Origin: Streptomyces erythrochromogenes | GTDB lineage: Bacteria; Actinomycetota; Actinomycetes; Streptomycetales; Streptomycetaceae | NCBI RefSeq assembly: GCF_036170895.1 | Contig: NZ_CP108036.1 | Coordinates: forward strand, 6,669,501-6,733,500 | DNA length: 64,000 nt | Reading direction: 5' to 3' | Shown: positions 35,500-44,038 of the stretch, piece after piece | Layout: the number at the start of each line of letters is the position of its first letter | Numbering within the stretch: position 1 is the stretch's first letter | Program-made: the position numbers and the translations under genes | The notes under the pieces: model-generated | The model's database searches: none | The model's input: the letters and a program-made list of their open reading frames with translations, nothing else | What the model was told of the DNA's origin: nothing

Positions 35500-37197
35500 A
35501 TGACGTCCACGGTGCCCACCACCGCCGTCCCGCACAGCGACGGACAGCCGCCGATCACCATGTTCGGTCCGGACTTCCCGTACGCCTACGACGACTTCCT
35601 CGCCCACCCGGCGGGCCTCGGGCAGATACCCGCGACCGAACTCGGCACCGAGGTCGCCATCATCGGCGGCGGTCTCTCCGGCATCATCTCGGCCTACGAG
35701 CTCATGAAGATGGGCCTCAAGCCCGTCGTCTACGAGGCCGACCAGATCGGCGGCCGCCTGCGCACCGTCGGCTTCGAGGGCGCCGAGACCGAGGGCCTCA
35801 CCGCCGAGATGGGCGCCATGCGCTTCCCGCCCTCCTCCACGGCCCTGCAGCACTACATCGACCTCGTCGGCCTGGTCACCGAGCCCTTCCCGAACCCGCT
35901 CGCCGAGGCCACCCCCTCCACGGTCGTCGACCTCAAGGGCGAGAGCCACTACGCGGAGACCATCGCCGACCTCCCGCAGATCTACCGCGACGTCGCCGAG
36001 GCCTGGAACGCCTGCCTCGACGAGGGCGCCGACTTCTCCGACATGAACACCGCGATGCGCGAGCGGGACGTCCCGCGCATCCGCGAGATCTGGGCCAAGC
36101 TCGTCGAGAAGCTCGACGACGAGACCTTCTACGGCTTCCTGTGCAAGTCGGAGGCCTTCAAGTCCTTCCGCAAGCGCGAGATCTTCGGCCAGGTCGGCTT
36201 CGGCACCGGCGGCTGGGACACCGACTTCCCGAACTCCATCCTGGAGATCCTGCGCGTCGTCTACACCGAGGCCGACGACCACCACCGCGGCATCGTCGGC
36301 GGCTCCCAGCAGCTGCCGCTGCGCCTGTGGGAGCGCGAGCCCGAGAAGATCGTCCACTGGGCGCAGGGCACCTCGCTGTCCACCCTCCACGACGGCGCCC
36401 CGCGCCCGGCCGTGACCCGTCTGCACCGCACGGCGGGCAACCGCATCACGGTCACCGACGCCTCCGGCGACATCCGCACGTACCGCGCCGCGATCTTCAC
36501 GGCCCAGTCCTGGATGCTGCTGTCGAAGATCGAGTGCGACGACACGCTGTTCCCGATCGACCACTGGACGGCGATCGAGCGCACCCACTACATGGAGTCG
36601 TCCAAGCTGTTCGTCCCCGTCGACCGGCCGTTCTGGCTGGACAAGGACGAGGAGACCGGCCGCGACGTCATGTCGATGACGCTCACCGACCGCATGACCC
36701 GCGGCACCTACCTGCTGGACAACGGCCCCGACAAGCCCGCCGTCATCTGCCTCTCGTACACCTGGTGCGACGACAGCCTCAAGTGGCTGCCGCTGTCCGC
36801 GAACGAGCGGATGGAGGTCATGCTGAAGTCCCTCGGCGAGATCTACCCCAAGGTCGACATCCGCCGCCACATCATCGGCAACCCGGTCACCGTCTCCTGG
36901 GAGGACGAGCCCTACTTCATGGGCGCGTTCAAGGCCAACCTCCCCGGCCACTACCGCTACCAGCGCCGCCTGTTCACCCACTTCATGCAGGACCGCCTCC
37001 CCGAGGACAAGCGCGGCATCTTCCTCGCGGGCGACGACATCTCCTGGACGGCCGGCTGGGCCGAGGGCGCCGTCCAGACCGCCCTGAACGCCGTCTGGGG
37101 CGTCATGCACCACCTCGGTGGGTCCACGGACTCCACCAACCCGGGCCCGGGCGACGTCTACGACGAGATCGCCCCGGTCGAACTGCCGGAGGACTGA
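35500..37197 (+). CDS. davB: DavB-like flavin amino acid 2-monooxygenase (lysine type)
   Basis: 565 residues, FAD monoamine-oxidase-like fold. The dinucleotide motif is VAIIGGGLSGIISAYELM (residues 52-69), and the C-terminal FAD contact is IFLAGDDISWTAGWAEGAVQ. The N-terminal motif MFGPDFPYAYDDFLAHPAGL and the segment VGFGTGGWDTDFPNSILEIL recall the lysine 2-monooxygenase group, which turns an amino acid to the carboxamide one carbon shorter with release of CO2. Tryptophan 2-monooxygenases are related, so the substrate could differ. No genes for DavT or DavD are nearby, so the later steps are elsewhere or absent. AAGGAG sits nine bases before the ATG. Confidence 0.85.
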   Translation: MTSTVPTTAVPHSDGQPPITMFGPDFPYAYDDFLAHPAGLGQIPATELGTEVAIIGGGLSGIISAYELMKMGLKPVVYEADQIGGRLRTVGFEGAETEGLTAEMGAMRFPPSSTALQHYIDLVGLVTEPFPNPLAEATPSTVVDLKGESHYAETIADLPQIYRDVAEAWNACLDEGADFSDMNTAMRERDVPRIREIWAKLVEKLDDETFYGFLCKSEAFKSFRKREIFGQVGFGTGGWDTDFPNSILEILRVVYTEADDHHRGIVGGSQQLPLRLWEREPEKIVHWAQGTSLSTLHDGAPRPAVTRLHRTAGNRITVTDASGDIRTYRAAIFTAQSWMLLSKIECDDTLFPIDHWTAIERTHYMESSKLFVPVDRPFWLDKDEETGRDVMSMTLTDRMTRGTYLLDNGPDKPAVICLSYTWCDDSLKWLPLSANERMEVMLKSLGEIYPKVDIRRHIIGNPVTVSWEDEPYFMGAFKANLPGHYRYQRRLFTHFMQDRLPEDKRGIFLAGDDISWTAGWAEGAVQTALNAVWGVMHHLGGSTDSTNPGPGDVYDEIAPVELPED

Positions 37198-37230
37198 TCC
37201 TCCCGGCCCTCTGACAGGGGCCCCATGATC

Positions 37231-37275
37231 ACGGGCCGCCGCCCCGCGCCGTCAGCACGCGGGCCGGCGGCCCGT
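37231..37275. terminator. Bidirectional terminator hairpin
   Basis: ACGGGCCGCCG (37231-37241) pairs perfectly with CGGCGGCCCGT (37265-37275), with CGCG/CGCG pairing further inside. It lies between the convergent ends of the DavB-like gene and the 188-residue hypothetical gene. Confidence 0.75.
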
Positions 37276-37314
37276 TCTCATGCCCGCGCCCCGTACCCGG
37301 GGCGCCCGGCCCGC

Positions 37315-37881
37315 TCAGCACTGCCACAGCAGGGCCGCCCGGCCGCACCCGCCGCACACGTGGGCGTACGCCTGCCCGGACCCGAAGTTCATGGCCGTGA
37401 CGGGGTCCGGCCCCTCCCGCAGGCCCGCCGCGAACCCCATCGGCCGGGCGCACGCAGGGCAGTCGGGGGTCTCGTCGCACTGGAGCCAGTCGGGCTCGCC
37501 GCCGAGCGAGCCCAGCACCGCCGCCCGCCCCTCCGCCCCGGCCCCCGAGGGCACGGCCGCCCGTACGGCGCCCAGCCCGAGCACCTCCGGATCCGCACCG
37601 CGCGGTACCGGTACGGGCACCAGGTCGCCGGCGGGCATCAGCAGGGCCAGGTTCCCGCCCGCGGAGGGGCTCCACTGCTCGCATCCTCCCGGCCGGTGCG
37701 CGCACATGAACAGGGCCAGTACGCCCGCGTCGAGCACGATCTGGGCGAGGAACCGGAGCGGACCCGCGCATGCGCTGCACACGGGCCAGACCATTCCGGC
37801 GGGGCCCAGCGGCACGCCACCGGTACGGCTGACCGGGGCGTCCGCGGCGACCGGGCCGCCGTCGAGGAGAAGCGTCGTCAT
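37315..37881 (-). CDS. Cysteine-rich (zinc-ribbon-like) hypothetical protein
   Basis: 188 residues. Three pairs of Cys: VCSACAGPL near residue 35, CPACARPM near 143, and CGGCGRAALLWQC at the end, with CAHRPGGCEQW between. These could form two zinc ribbons. The final segment resembles the end of DUF1963-type proteins (YAHVCGGCGRAALLW). A Pro/Gly/Ala-rich start follows MTTLLLDGGPVAADAP. No enzyme function can be given. It is divergent from nothing and ends at a terminator, so it is probably monocistronic. Confidence 0.6.
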   Translation of the reverse strand: MTTLLLDGGPVAADAPVSRTGGVPLGPAGMVWPVCSACAGPLRFLAQIVLDAGVLALFMCAHRPGGCEQWSPSAGGNLALLMPAGDLVPVPVPRGADPEVLGLGAVRAAVPSGAGAEGRAAVLGSLGGEPDWLQCDETPDCPACARPMGFAAGLREGPDPVTAMNFGSGQAYAHVCGGCGRAALLWQC

Positions 37882-37941
37882 GGCCGGAACCTATCCGCCG
37901 GCCGACCGTGCGGCCCGCGCCGGGCCGGGCCGCACGGCGTC

Positions 37942-38610
37942 TCAGCCCCGCGGGGTCAGCAGGCAGCGGCCGACCAGGCCCACGCCCGCGTCCAGGGAGT
38001 CGGTGAACTCCTCGGCCAGGTCCGGCGCCCGGCGCAGCGTCCACAGCAGGCGGGCCGCCGACCAGGCCCCGGCGCGGGCCCGTTCCAGGCTCCACGAGCC
38101 GACCAGGTGGGTCAGCGGGTCGGCGATCTCCAGCAGGTCCGGACCCGGCATCAGGTCCTCCCGGATGTGCTCCTCCAACGAGACCAGCGTGTCGCCGACC
38201 CGGTCGAAGTCCGCCTCCAGGGACCGCGGTTCGCAGTCCAGCTCACCGCACGTGGCCACCACCGCGAGCGCCAGGTCGTGGCCGATGTGCGCGTTGATCC
38301 CGGCCAGCGCGTGCTGGAGCGGCCGGATCCCGGGGTGGCGGCGGTACTGCAGCAGCGGGCGCCAGCAGGCCGGGGCCCGGTCCGCCTCCACCGCCGTCAG
38401 GTACCGCTCCGCGAACCGCACGCTGAGCACCGCCGCCCGCCGCGGCGCAGGGAAGCCCCCGTGCTCGATCCGATGGTGCAGGGTCTCCGTCACCGTCAGG
38501 TAGACCCGGTTGAAGACGGCGACGCCGTCCTGCGGCGGGAGCCGCTCCTCCAGGGCGCGCATCCGCGCCAGCACCGCTTCCATGGGAGGCAGAGTCGCAG
38601 GCGCCGGCAC
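37942..38610 (-). CDS. DUF5995-family protein
   Basis: 222 residues from GTG 38610; ATG 38583 is an in-frame alternative. Neither has a strong ribosome-binding site. It is mostly helical: HHRIEHGGFPAPRRAAVLSV, HPGIRPLQHALAGINAHIGH and DLALAVVATCGEL are the recognisable DUF5995 segments, with a conserved His-rich core (NAHIGHDLALA) that may bind a metal. The function of the family is not known to me. It is separated from the permease upstream by about 50 bases and in the same direction, so it may be co-transcribed with the NCS2 permease gene, though the spacing is wide. Confidence 0.65.
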   Translation of the reverse strand: MPAPATLPPMEAVLARMRALEERLPPQDGVAVFNRVYLTVTETLHHRIEHGGFPAPRRAAVLSVRFAERYLTAVEADRAPACWRPLLQYRRHPGIRPLQHALAGINAHIGHDLALAVVATCGELDCEPRSLEADFDRVGDTLVSLEEHIREDLMPGPDLLEIADPLTHLVGSWSLERARAGAWSAARLLWTLRRAPDLAEEFTDSLDAGVGLVGRCLLTPRG

Positions 38611-38659
38611 GGATCCGGGGAACTTGGCCGTACGCTTCCCCGGTTCGGGCGAAACCCCG

Positions 38660-40057
38660 TCAACGGGGCTTGTCCTCCGCCTCCCCGCCGTCGTCGTAGG
38701 TGGACGTGCCCGCGTCGAGCAGGGGCCCCTGCGGCTTCAGGTGCGCGGGGGCGAGGCACCGCAGCGCGTGGTAGCCGCCGATCACCACGATCGTGCCCAG
38801 CGCGATGCCGCCCAGCTCGAAGGTGTCGGTGATCTGCAGCTTCACGCCGCCGATGCCGATGATGATGCCCGCCGCGGCCGGCACCAGGTTCAGCGGATTG
38901 CGCAGGTCCACCCCGCCGTTGATCCAGATCTGGGCGCCGAGCAGGCCGATCATCCCGTAGAGGATGACCGTGATGCCGCCGAGCACCCCGCCCGGGATCG
39001 CCGCGACGACCGCGCCGAACTTCGGGCACAGGCCGAAGAGCAGTGCGAAGCCCGCCGCCGCCCAGTACGCCGCCGTGGAGTAGACGCGGGTGGCCGCCAT
39101 GACCCCGATGTTCTCGGAGTAGGTGGTGTTCGGCGGGCCGCCGACCGCCGTGGACAGCATCGACGCGGCGCCGTCCGCCGCGATGGCCGTGCCCAGCTTG
39201 TCGTCGAGGGGATCGCCGGTCATCTCGCCCACGGCCTTGATGTGACCCGCGTTCTCGGCGATCAGCGCGATCACCACGGGCAGGGCGATCAGGATCGCCG
39301 ACCACTCGAAGGACGGCCCGTGGAAGGACGGCAGCCCGATCCAGTCGGCCTTCGCGACCGCGGAGAGGTCCAGACGCCAGTGGTCCACGGCCGCCTCCCC
39401 GCCCACCGTCGAGTGGATCTTCCCGAAGAGCAGGTCGAAGAGCCAGGAGATCGCGTACCCGAAGACCAGCCCCAGGAAGATCGCGATGCGCGACCAGAAA
39501 CCGCGCAGGCACACCACGGCGAACCCGGTGAACAGCATCGTCAGCAACGCCGTCCACTGGTCCTGCGGCCAGTACGTCGACGCCGTCACCGGCGCCAGGT
39601 TGAAGCCGATCAGCATCACCACCGCACCCGTCACGATCGGCGGCATCGCCGCGTGGATGACGCGCGCGCCGAAGCGCTGCACCGCGAGACCGGCCAGGAA
39701 CAGCGCCGCACCGACGACGAACACGGCGCCCGTGACGACCGCGCTGTCCCCGCCCGCCGCCCGGATCGCCGCCGCGACACCGACGAAGGACAGCGAGCAG
39801 CCCAGGTACGAGGGCACCCGCCCGCGCGTCGCGAGCAGGAAGATCACCGTCGCGATGCCGGACATCATGATGGCCAGGTTCGGATCCAGCCCCATCAGGA
39901 CCGGCGCGACGAAACTCGCGCCGAACATCGCCACGACGTGCTGGGCGCCCAGCCCGGCGGTCCGCGGCCACGACAGCCGCTCCTCCGGCCGCACCACCGC
40001 GCCGGGGGCGGGGGTCCGCCCGTCTCCGTGCAGGGTCCAGCCAACGCCGAGGCCCAT
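38660..40057 (-). CDS. NCS2-family nucleobase permease (UraA-like)
   Basis: 465 residues from ATG 40057 with GAGGAG eight bases upstream. The NCS2 fold: QHVVAMFGASFVAPVLMG near residue 40, then the two conserved Glu-containing motifs IALIAENAGHIKAVG and NTTYSENIGVMAAT, which hold the nucleobase-binding Glu residues of UraA. About 14 hydrophobic segments. These point to uracil or xanthine uptake in symport with protons. RutG-like and UraA-like members are close, so uracil versus xanthine is not decided. No pyrimidine catabolic genes are adjacent; the MFS gene starts 1.3 kb upstream. Its C-terminus ends in a short acidic tail. Confidence 0.88.
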   Translation of the reverse strand: MGLGVGWTLHGDGRTPAPGAVVRPEERLSWPRTAGLGAQHVVAMFGASFVAPVLMGLDPNLAIMMSGIATVIFLLATRGRVPSYLGCSLSFVGVAAAIRAAGGDSAVVTGAVFVVGAALFLAGLAVQRFGARVIHAAMPPIVTGAVVMLIGFNLAPVTASTYWPQDQWTALLTMLFTGFAVVCLRGFWSRIAIFLGLVFGYAISWLFDLLFGKIHSTVGGEAAVDHWRLDLSAVAKADWIGLPSFHGPSFEWSAILIALPVVIALIAENAGHIKAVGEMTGDPLDDKLGTAIAADGAASMLSTAVGGPPNTTYSENIGVMAATRVYSTAAYWAAAGFALLFGLCPKFGAVVAAIPGGVLGGITVILYGMIGLLGAQIWINGGVDLRNPLNLVPAAAGIIIGIGGVKLQITDTFELGGIALGTIVVIGGYHALRCLAPAHLKPQGPLLDAGTSTYDDGGEAEDKPR

Positions 40058-40165
40058 GTTCCACTCCTCTTCGCCGGTTCTCCCGGCCATCCGGACGAGC
40101 ACGGCAGCGGCCGCGCACACATCGAAGCCGCAGCGCACGGAGTGCCGCTGCGGCCAGTCGACATA

Positions 40166-41404
40166 TTACGGCCGGATATCGGCAGGTTCGTCCCGCTCGG
40201 CCGTCCCGGCCTTCCCGGTGAACCCGCCCCCAGACTGCCCCACCGGCGCCTTCTGGCGCAGCACCGCGGCACCCACCACCAGCGCGAAGGCCAGCACGGT
40301 CACCAGCCCGAACGACACCACCAGCGACGTCGCGTCCGCCACCGCGCCGATCGCCGACGGCGCGATCAGCCCCGAGGTGTACGTGATCGTCGCGACACCC
40401 GCGATCGCCTGCGCGGGAGCCGGCCCGCTGCGCCCCGCCGCGGCGAAGGCCAGCGGGACCACCACCGCGATGCCGAGCCCGATCAGCCCGAACCCGGCCA
40501 GCGCCCCCGCCGGATGCTGCACGCCGACCACGAGCAGGCCGCCCGCGGTCGCCACCAGGCCGCCCGCGCGGACCGTGCGCACCGGCCCGAAGCGGTCCAC
40601 CACCCGGTCGCCGACCAGCCTGGCCACGGCCATGGTCAGCGCGAAGGCGGTGGTCGAGGCGGCCGCGAGGCCCGCGCCGGTGTGCAGGACGTCCCGCAGG
40701 TAGACCGCGGACCAGTCCAGGCTCGCACCCTCCGCGAACACCGCGCAGAAGCCGATCGCGCCGATCAGCAGCGCGGACCGGGGCGGCAGCGCGAAGTGCG
40801 GGGGCGCCTGCCCCTCCCCGTCGCTGCGCAGGTCCAATACACCCTGTACGGCGACCAGCCCGCCCGCGGTCAGGACGAGCGCGGCGACCAGGTGGTGCAG
40901 CCGGGCGTCGGTCCCGGCGTGCGCGGCGACCGTACCGGCCGCGGAGCCGAGCAGCGCGCCCATGCTCCACATGCCGTGCAGGGAGGACATGATCGAGCGG
41001 CCCAGCCGGTTCTCGGTCTCCACGCCCAGCGCGTTCATCGCCACGTCCGACATGCCCGCGGTGGCTCCGTAGACGAGGAGCACCAGGCACAGCACGAGCA
41101 GGTTCGGGGCGAGGCTCGGCAGGATCAGCGAGAGGGTCCACAGCACCAGCAGCCCCCGCAGCGCGGCCCGCGCACCGAACCGGTGGTTGATCCGCCCGGC
41201 CAGCGGCATCGCGAGCGCGGCGCCCACGGCCGGGAAGGCGAGCGCGAGCCCCAGGGTGCCCGCGCTGAGCTGGGCGTGCTCCTGGATCCAGGGGATACGG
41301 GTGGCGAAGGAGCCGGTGACGGCGCCGTGGGCGCAGAAGACGGCGGCGATGGCACGGCGGGCATGGCGCAGGCGCGCCGGGCTGAGGTCGGTGTCCCCGG
41401 TCAT
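40166..41404 (-). CDS. MFS transporter (YbjJ-like)
   Basis: 412 residues from ATG 41404. Twelve membrane segments; the first half has AAIAAVFCAHGAVTGSFATR and LAFPAVGAALAMPLAGRINH, and the middle has VYGATAGMSDVAMNALGVET, typical of the YbjJ/YfkF-like MFS group. Substrate unknown; sugar or drug transport is possible. It is divergent from a ROK-family regulator gene and shares a 62-base control region with a perfect palindrome, so the regulator probably controls it. The C-terminal tail is hydrophilic. Confidence 0.88.
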   Translation of the reverse strand: MTGDTDLSPARLRHARRAIAAVFCAHGAVTGSFATRIPWIQEHAQLSAGTLGLALAFPAVGAALAMPLAGRINHRFGARAALRGLLVLWTLSLILPSLAPNLLVLCLVLLVYGATAGMSDVAMNALGVETENRLGRSIMSSLHGMWSMGALLGSAAGTVAAHAGTDARLHHLVAALVLTAGGLVAVQGVLDLRSDGEGQAPPHFALPPRSALLIGAIGFCAVFAEGASLDWSAVYLRDVLHTGAGLAAASTTAFALTMAVARLVGDRVVDRFGPVRTVRAGGLVATAGGLLVVGVQHPAGALAGFGLIGLGIAVVVPLAFAAAGRSGPAPAQAIAGVATITYTSGLIAPSAIGAVADATSLVVSFGLVTVLAFALVVGAAVLRQKAPVGQSGGGFTGKAGTAERDEPADIRP

Positions 41405-41414
41405 GGCGCATAAA

Positions 41415-41437
41415 CTATCAGGGACCCTGCCTGATAG
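41415..41437. promoter_or_regulatory. Perfect palindromic operator between MFS and ROK genes
   Basis: CTATCAGG (41415-41422), seven bases (GACCCTG), then CCTGATAG (41430-41437). The perfect 8-7-8 inverted repeat sits 11 bases before the MFS start and 30 before the ROK start. The spacing is near that of NagC/Mlc-type ROK operators. A strong candidate for autoregulation and control of the MFS gene. Confidence 0.65.
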
Positions 41438-41467
41438 ATAATGGTCCCGACTCCTAGGATGGGCGCC

Positions 41468-42610
41468 GTGACTCCAGCCCACGCCCCGGTACCGTCCCCC
41501 GCCTCACCCAGCACGGCCCGGGCCATCAACGACCGCCTCGCCCTGCAACTCCTCCAGGACTCCGGACCGCTGACGGCCACCCAGCTCAAGACCATGACCG
41601 GCCTCTCCCGCCCGTCCGTCGCCGACCTCGTCGACCGGCTCACCGAAGCGGGCCTCATCGAGGTCGTCGGTGAATCCGGCGAACAGCGCCGCGGCCCCAA
41701 CGCCAAGCTCTACGGAATCGTCGCCAGCCGCGCCCACCTCGCCGCCCTCGACGTCCGCACCGACCGGGTCACCGCCGTCGTCACCGACCTGCTCGGCCAC
41801 CCCCTGGCCGAAGCCGCCCTGCCCGTCGGCGCACCCGAGGACGCGGTCGCGGCCCTGCTGCGCACCGCCCACGAGGCCGGCGCCGCCGAACTGCACACCG
41901 TCGTCGTGGGCGCCCCGGGCCTGGTCGCCCCCGCCACCGGCGAACTCCGCGACACCATCGGCCTCCCGGCCTGGCACCGGGACCTGGTCACCGCTCTGCA
42001 GCGGACCCTGCCCGCCGTCGTGGCCGTCGAGAACGAGACCAACCTCGCCGCCCTCGCCGAGCAGCGCCTGGGCGTCGCCCGCGACTTGGACTCCTTCGTC
42101 CTGCTGTGGCTCGGCGCGGGGGTGGGCGCGGCCGTGGTCCTGGACGGCCGACTGCGCCGGGGCGCCTCCGGCGGCGCGGGCGAGATCGGCTTCCTCCCCG
42201 TACCGGGCACCGGCGGGCTGCCCTCGGCGGTCGACTGCGCGGGCGGGTTCCACGCCCTGGTCGGCCGCGACGCCGTGACCGCGCTGGCACGCGAACACGG
42301 CTTCGCGGGCCCGGCGGAACAGGCCGTGGCGGGAGCCGCCGGCGAGCTCTTCCTCGAAGCCCTCGCCGAACGCCTCGCCCTGGGCGCGGCCGCGGCCGCG
42401 GCCCTCCTCGACCCGGGGTGCGTGGTCCTGGCAGGAGAACTCGGCCGCGCCGGCGGCCCCGCCCTGGCCGCCCGGGTCTCCCACCGCCTGGCGAAACTGA
42501 CCCCGGTCCCGACGGAGATCCGCGCCACGACTTTGGGCGACCCGGCAGTCCTGGCGGGCGCCCGCCTGGCAGCCCGCGAAGCGGCCCAGGGGGTGCTGTT
42601 CGGGGGATGA
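41468..42610 (+). CDS. ROK-family transcriptional regulator
   Basis: 380 residues from GTG 41468 with AGGA eight bases upstream; ATG 41459 is a possible start but abuts that site. The HTH region is LLQDSGPLTATQLKTMTGLS then RPSVADLVDRLTEAGLI, and the sugar-kinase-like ROK domain follows with VVVGAPGLVAP, VENETNLAALAEQRLG and LLWLGAGVGAAVV. The zinc-binding CxCGxxGC motif of classic ROK proteins is absent, since the region has only GTGGLPSAVDCAGGF. So it may bind a sugar ligand without zinc. It probably represses the divergent MFS gene by binding the palindrome at 41415-41437. Confidence 0.87.
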   Translation: MTPAHAPVPSPASPSTARAINDRLALQLLQDSGPLTATQLKTMTGLSRPSVADLVDRLTEAGLIEVVGESGEQRRGPNAKLYGIVASRAHLAALDVRTDRVTAVVTDLLGHPLAEAALPVGAPEDAVAALLRTAHEAGAAELHTVVVGAPGLVAPATGELRDTIGLPAWHRDLVTALQRTLPAVVAVENETNLAALAEQRLGVARDLDSFVLLWLGAGVGAAVVLDGRLRRGASGGAGEIGFLPVPGTGGLPSAVDCAGGFHALVGRDAVTALAREHGFAGPAEQAVAGAAGELFLEALAERLALGAAAAAALLDPGCVVLAGELGRAGGPALAARVSHRLAKLTPVPTEIRATTLGDPAVLAGARLAAREAAQGVLFGG

Positions 42611-42620
42611 GCCCGGCTGG

Positions 42621-42699
42621 CTCTGCCTCCTGGCCCTGCCTCCTGGACCTGCCCTGCTGGCCCTGGCCCCTGGACCTGCGCCCTGGACCTGCACGCTGA
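42621..42699 (+). repeat. 13-14 bp tandem repeat after the ROK gene
   Basis: About six copies of a 13-14 base unit, CCTGCCTCCTGGA and variants: 42635-42647 CCTGCCTCCTGGA, 42662-42674 CCTGGCCCCTGGA, 42675-42687 CCTGCGCCCTGGA. It begins 10 bases after the ROK stop. The period is not a multiple of three, so it is not a protein repeat. Length may vary between strains. Confidence 0.6.
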
Positions 42700-42714
42700 C
42701 CGTGACCGGTCAGC
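42695..42714. terminator. Terminator-like hairpin at the convergent ROK/DUF6086 end
   Basis: GCTGACC (42695-42701) pairs with GGTCAGC (42708-42714) around a six-base loop. It overlaps the last codons of the minus-strand gene ending at 42710 and follows the ROK gene, so it may stop transcription from either side. Confidence 0.45.
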
Positions 42715-43153
42715 GGGGCATGCGCCCTCCCAGCTCCCGCGCCTTCTCGCGCAGTCCCGCCCCCCAGGCTCCGCCGTCCGAAGCGTGGGGCCACCTCGTA
42801 CCCGCGGAAGCCTGTACGTCTTCGAAGGGCGCTGCCGACGCGGCCCCGATTCGTGCCCAGTTCAGCCTGATGCCGGCGCGCTCTGCGAGAACCAGCACGG
42901 TCGCGGTGAAGCCTTCGGAGAGCGCGAGGATGATGGCGTGGCCCGTTCTTCGGTGCTGCGCCAACAGGGCGTTGACGAAGGCCTCGAGTGCGACCGGGTC
43001 GATCTGACACTCATCGTTCTCCATCGGCCCGATGCCGGAGGGGAGTTCGAGCTCCGCCTCGAAGACCGCCACGTGGCGCCGGAACAGGCGTGAGGCGCCA
43101 TTGGAAGGGTTCCACAGGGTTTCGTCGCCCAGGTCGAAGTACTGGCTCACCAC
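42710..43153 (-). CDS. DUF6086-family protein
   Basis: 147 residues from GTG 43153 (or GTG 43150). It begins QYFDLGDETLWNPSNGASRL and continues with an acidic GIGPMENDECQIDP segment and a mostly helical core (LEAFVNALLAQHRRTGHAII). I place it in DUF6086, a streptomycete family of unknown role, from recollection of this N-terminus and not from a search. No membrane segment or catalytic motif is visible. GAGAGAGG lies eight bases upstream. It abuts the repeat region on its 5' side. Confidence 0.6.
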   Translation of the reverse strand: MVSQYFDLGDETLWNPSNGASRLFRRHVAVFEAELELPSGIGPMENDECQIDPVALEAFVNALLAQHRRTGHAIILALSEGFTATVLVLAERAGIRLNWARIGAASAAPFEDVQASAGTRWPHASDGGAWGAGLREKARELGGRMPR

Positions 43154-43277
43154 GCCGCCTCTCTCAACTGATCATGGCGGGGCAGCGTATCCGGCGGGAC
43201 GATGTGGGGCCCTGAATATTTGAGGCGGGGTGGCGTGGGGGAGCGGGATCCCAGGACTCGGTGGTCAGTGAGGTGCT

Positions 43278-43558
43278 GGGGGTTTCCCGTCAGTCCCATC
43301 GTCTCTCCGGTTCGTGCCGGCCCGTCAAGGGCGCTCCTTCGTCGCGTCGCTTCGCGATGGCCTTCGGCCACCCTTGACCGCCCGTCCCGCCCCGGAAATC
43401 CGAAAGACTGCCGGGAAGCCCCCAAAGGGACGGGCCGGGCCTTCAAAAGAGAGACGGCCACATCAGTGATGGGCGGGGCGGTCGGGGAAGCGCGTCTAAT
43501 CGCTACGCGCTCCTGTCGTGAAGCGTCTGCGAGCCTCTTGGGCTGGGCATAGGCCGCC
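43278..43558 (+). repeat. Left arm of a ~1-kb quasi-palindrome
   Basis: 281 bases that recur in inverted form at 43978-44260 with few mismatches, for example the shared blocks around the CAGTCCCATCGTCTCTCC, CGGAAATCCGAAAGACTGCC and CAAAAGAGAGACGGCCACAT sequences. Differences are confined to short patches (about 43310-43325 and 43357-43370). No plausible gene is inside: short frames in both arms are reverse-complement images of one another. I recall similar translated fragments in many streptomycete genomes, so this may be a dispersed element; that memory has not been checked. Confidence 0.85.
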
Positions 43559-43640
43559 TCGGATCGCTACGCGCTTCGCCAGGACGGCGTCTGCGAGCCG
43601 TCAGGGGCTGGACATAGGCCGCCATCGATCGCTACGCGCT
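43499..43640 (+). repeat. Tandem 64-65 bp units (left side)
   Basis: ATCGCTACGCGC starts units at 43499, 43563 and 43628, a period of 64-65 bases. Units share GCGTCTGCGAGCC and GGGCTGG(A/G)CATAGGCCGCC. The first lies in the left arm and the others in the spacer. The reverse image occurs on the right side. Confidence 0.75.
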
Positions 43641-43708
43641 TCTCCGAGACCGCGTCCGCCCCTTGTTCGGGGCTGGGAGGGGCGGATTTGGGGGGCGGGA
43701 GGGCGATC

Positions 43709-43852
43709 CATCGGCTGAGCCGATGCCAACCCCCATCAAGGCCGAGGTGGCATCCCACTTGCCCGCCCAAACGGGGGCAATTGATGCAATCGGACGGCTC
43801 TCCGAGGCCTCTACCCACCTACACCTGGATTGGCATCGCCTCAGCCGTCATC
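43709..43852. repeat. Inner inverted repeat and centre of the quasi-palindrome
   Basis: CATCGGCTGAGCCGATGCCA (43709-43728) is mirrored by TGGCATCGCCTCAGCCGTCA (about 43830-43850). The centre (43735-43805) is less symmetric and has CCCGCCCAAACGGGGGC. The fold could extend through the whole kilobase. Confidence 0.6.
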
Positions 43853-43895
43853 TGGCGCTTTTCCTCCCCCCAACCGCCCTTGGACGCCGTGCATG

Positions 43896-44038
43896 AGGAG
43901 CGAATCGGGCCTCTGCGGCTTATGACCAGCCCCAGACGGTCTGCGGACGCGTGATCGAGGAGCGCGTAGCGATCGATGGCGGCCTATGTCCAGCCCAAGA
44001 GGCTGGCAGACGCCGAGCCGTGAGGAGCGCGTAGCGAT
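43896..44038 (-). repeat. Tandem 65-66 bp units (right side, inverted)
   Basis: GCGCGTAGCGAT occurs at 43962-43973 and 44027-44038, 65 bases apart, with a degenerate third copy near 43896-43907. These are the inverted images of the left units, so the element has three units on each side. Confidence 0.7.

Noticed and set aside
38510..41413. Long plus-strand open frame opposite the permease and MFS genes
   Set aside because: Its product is dominated by Arg, His and Asp with no domain, and the minus strand holds clear transporters.
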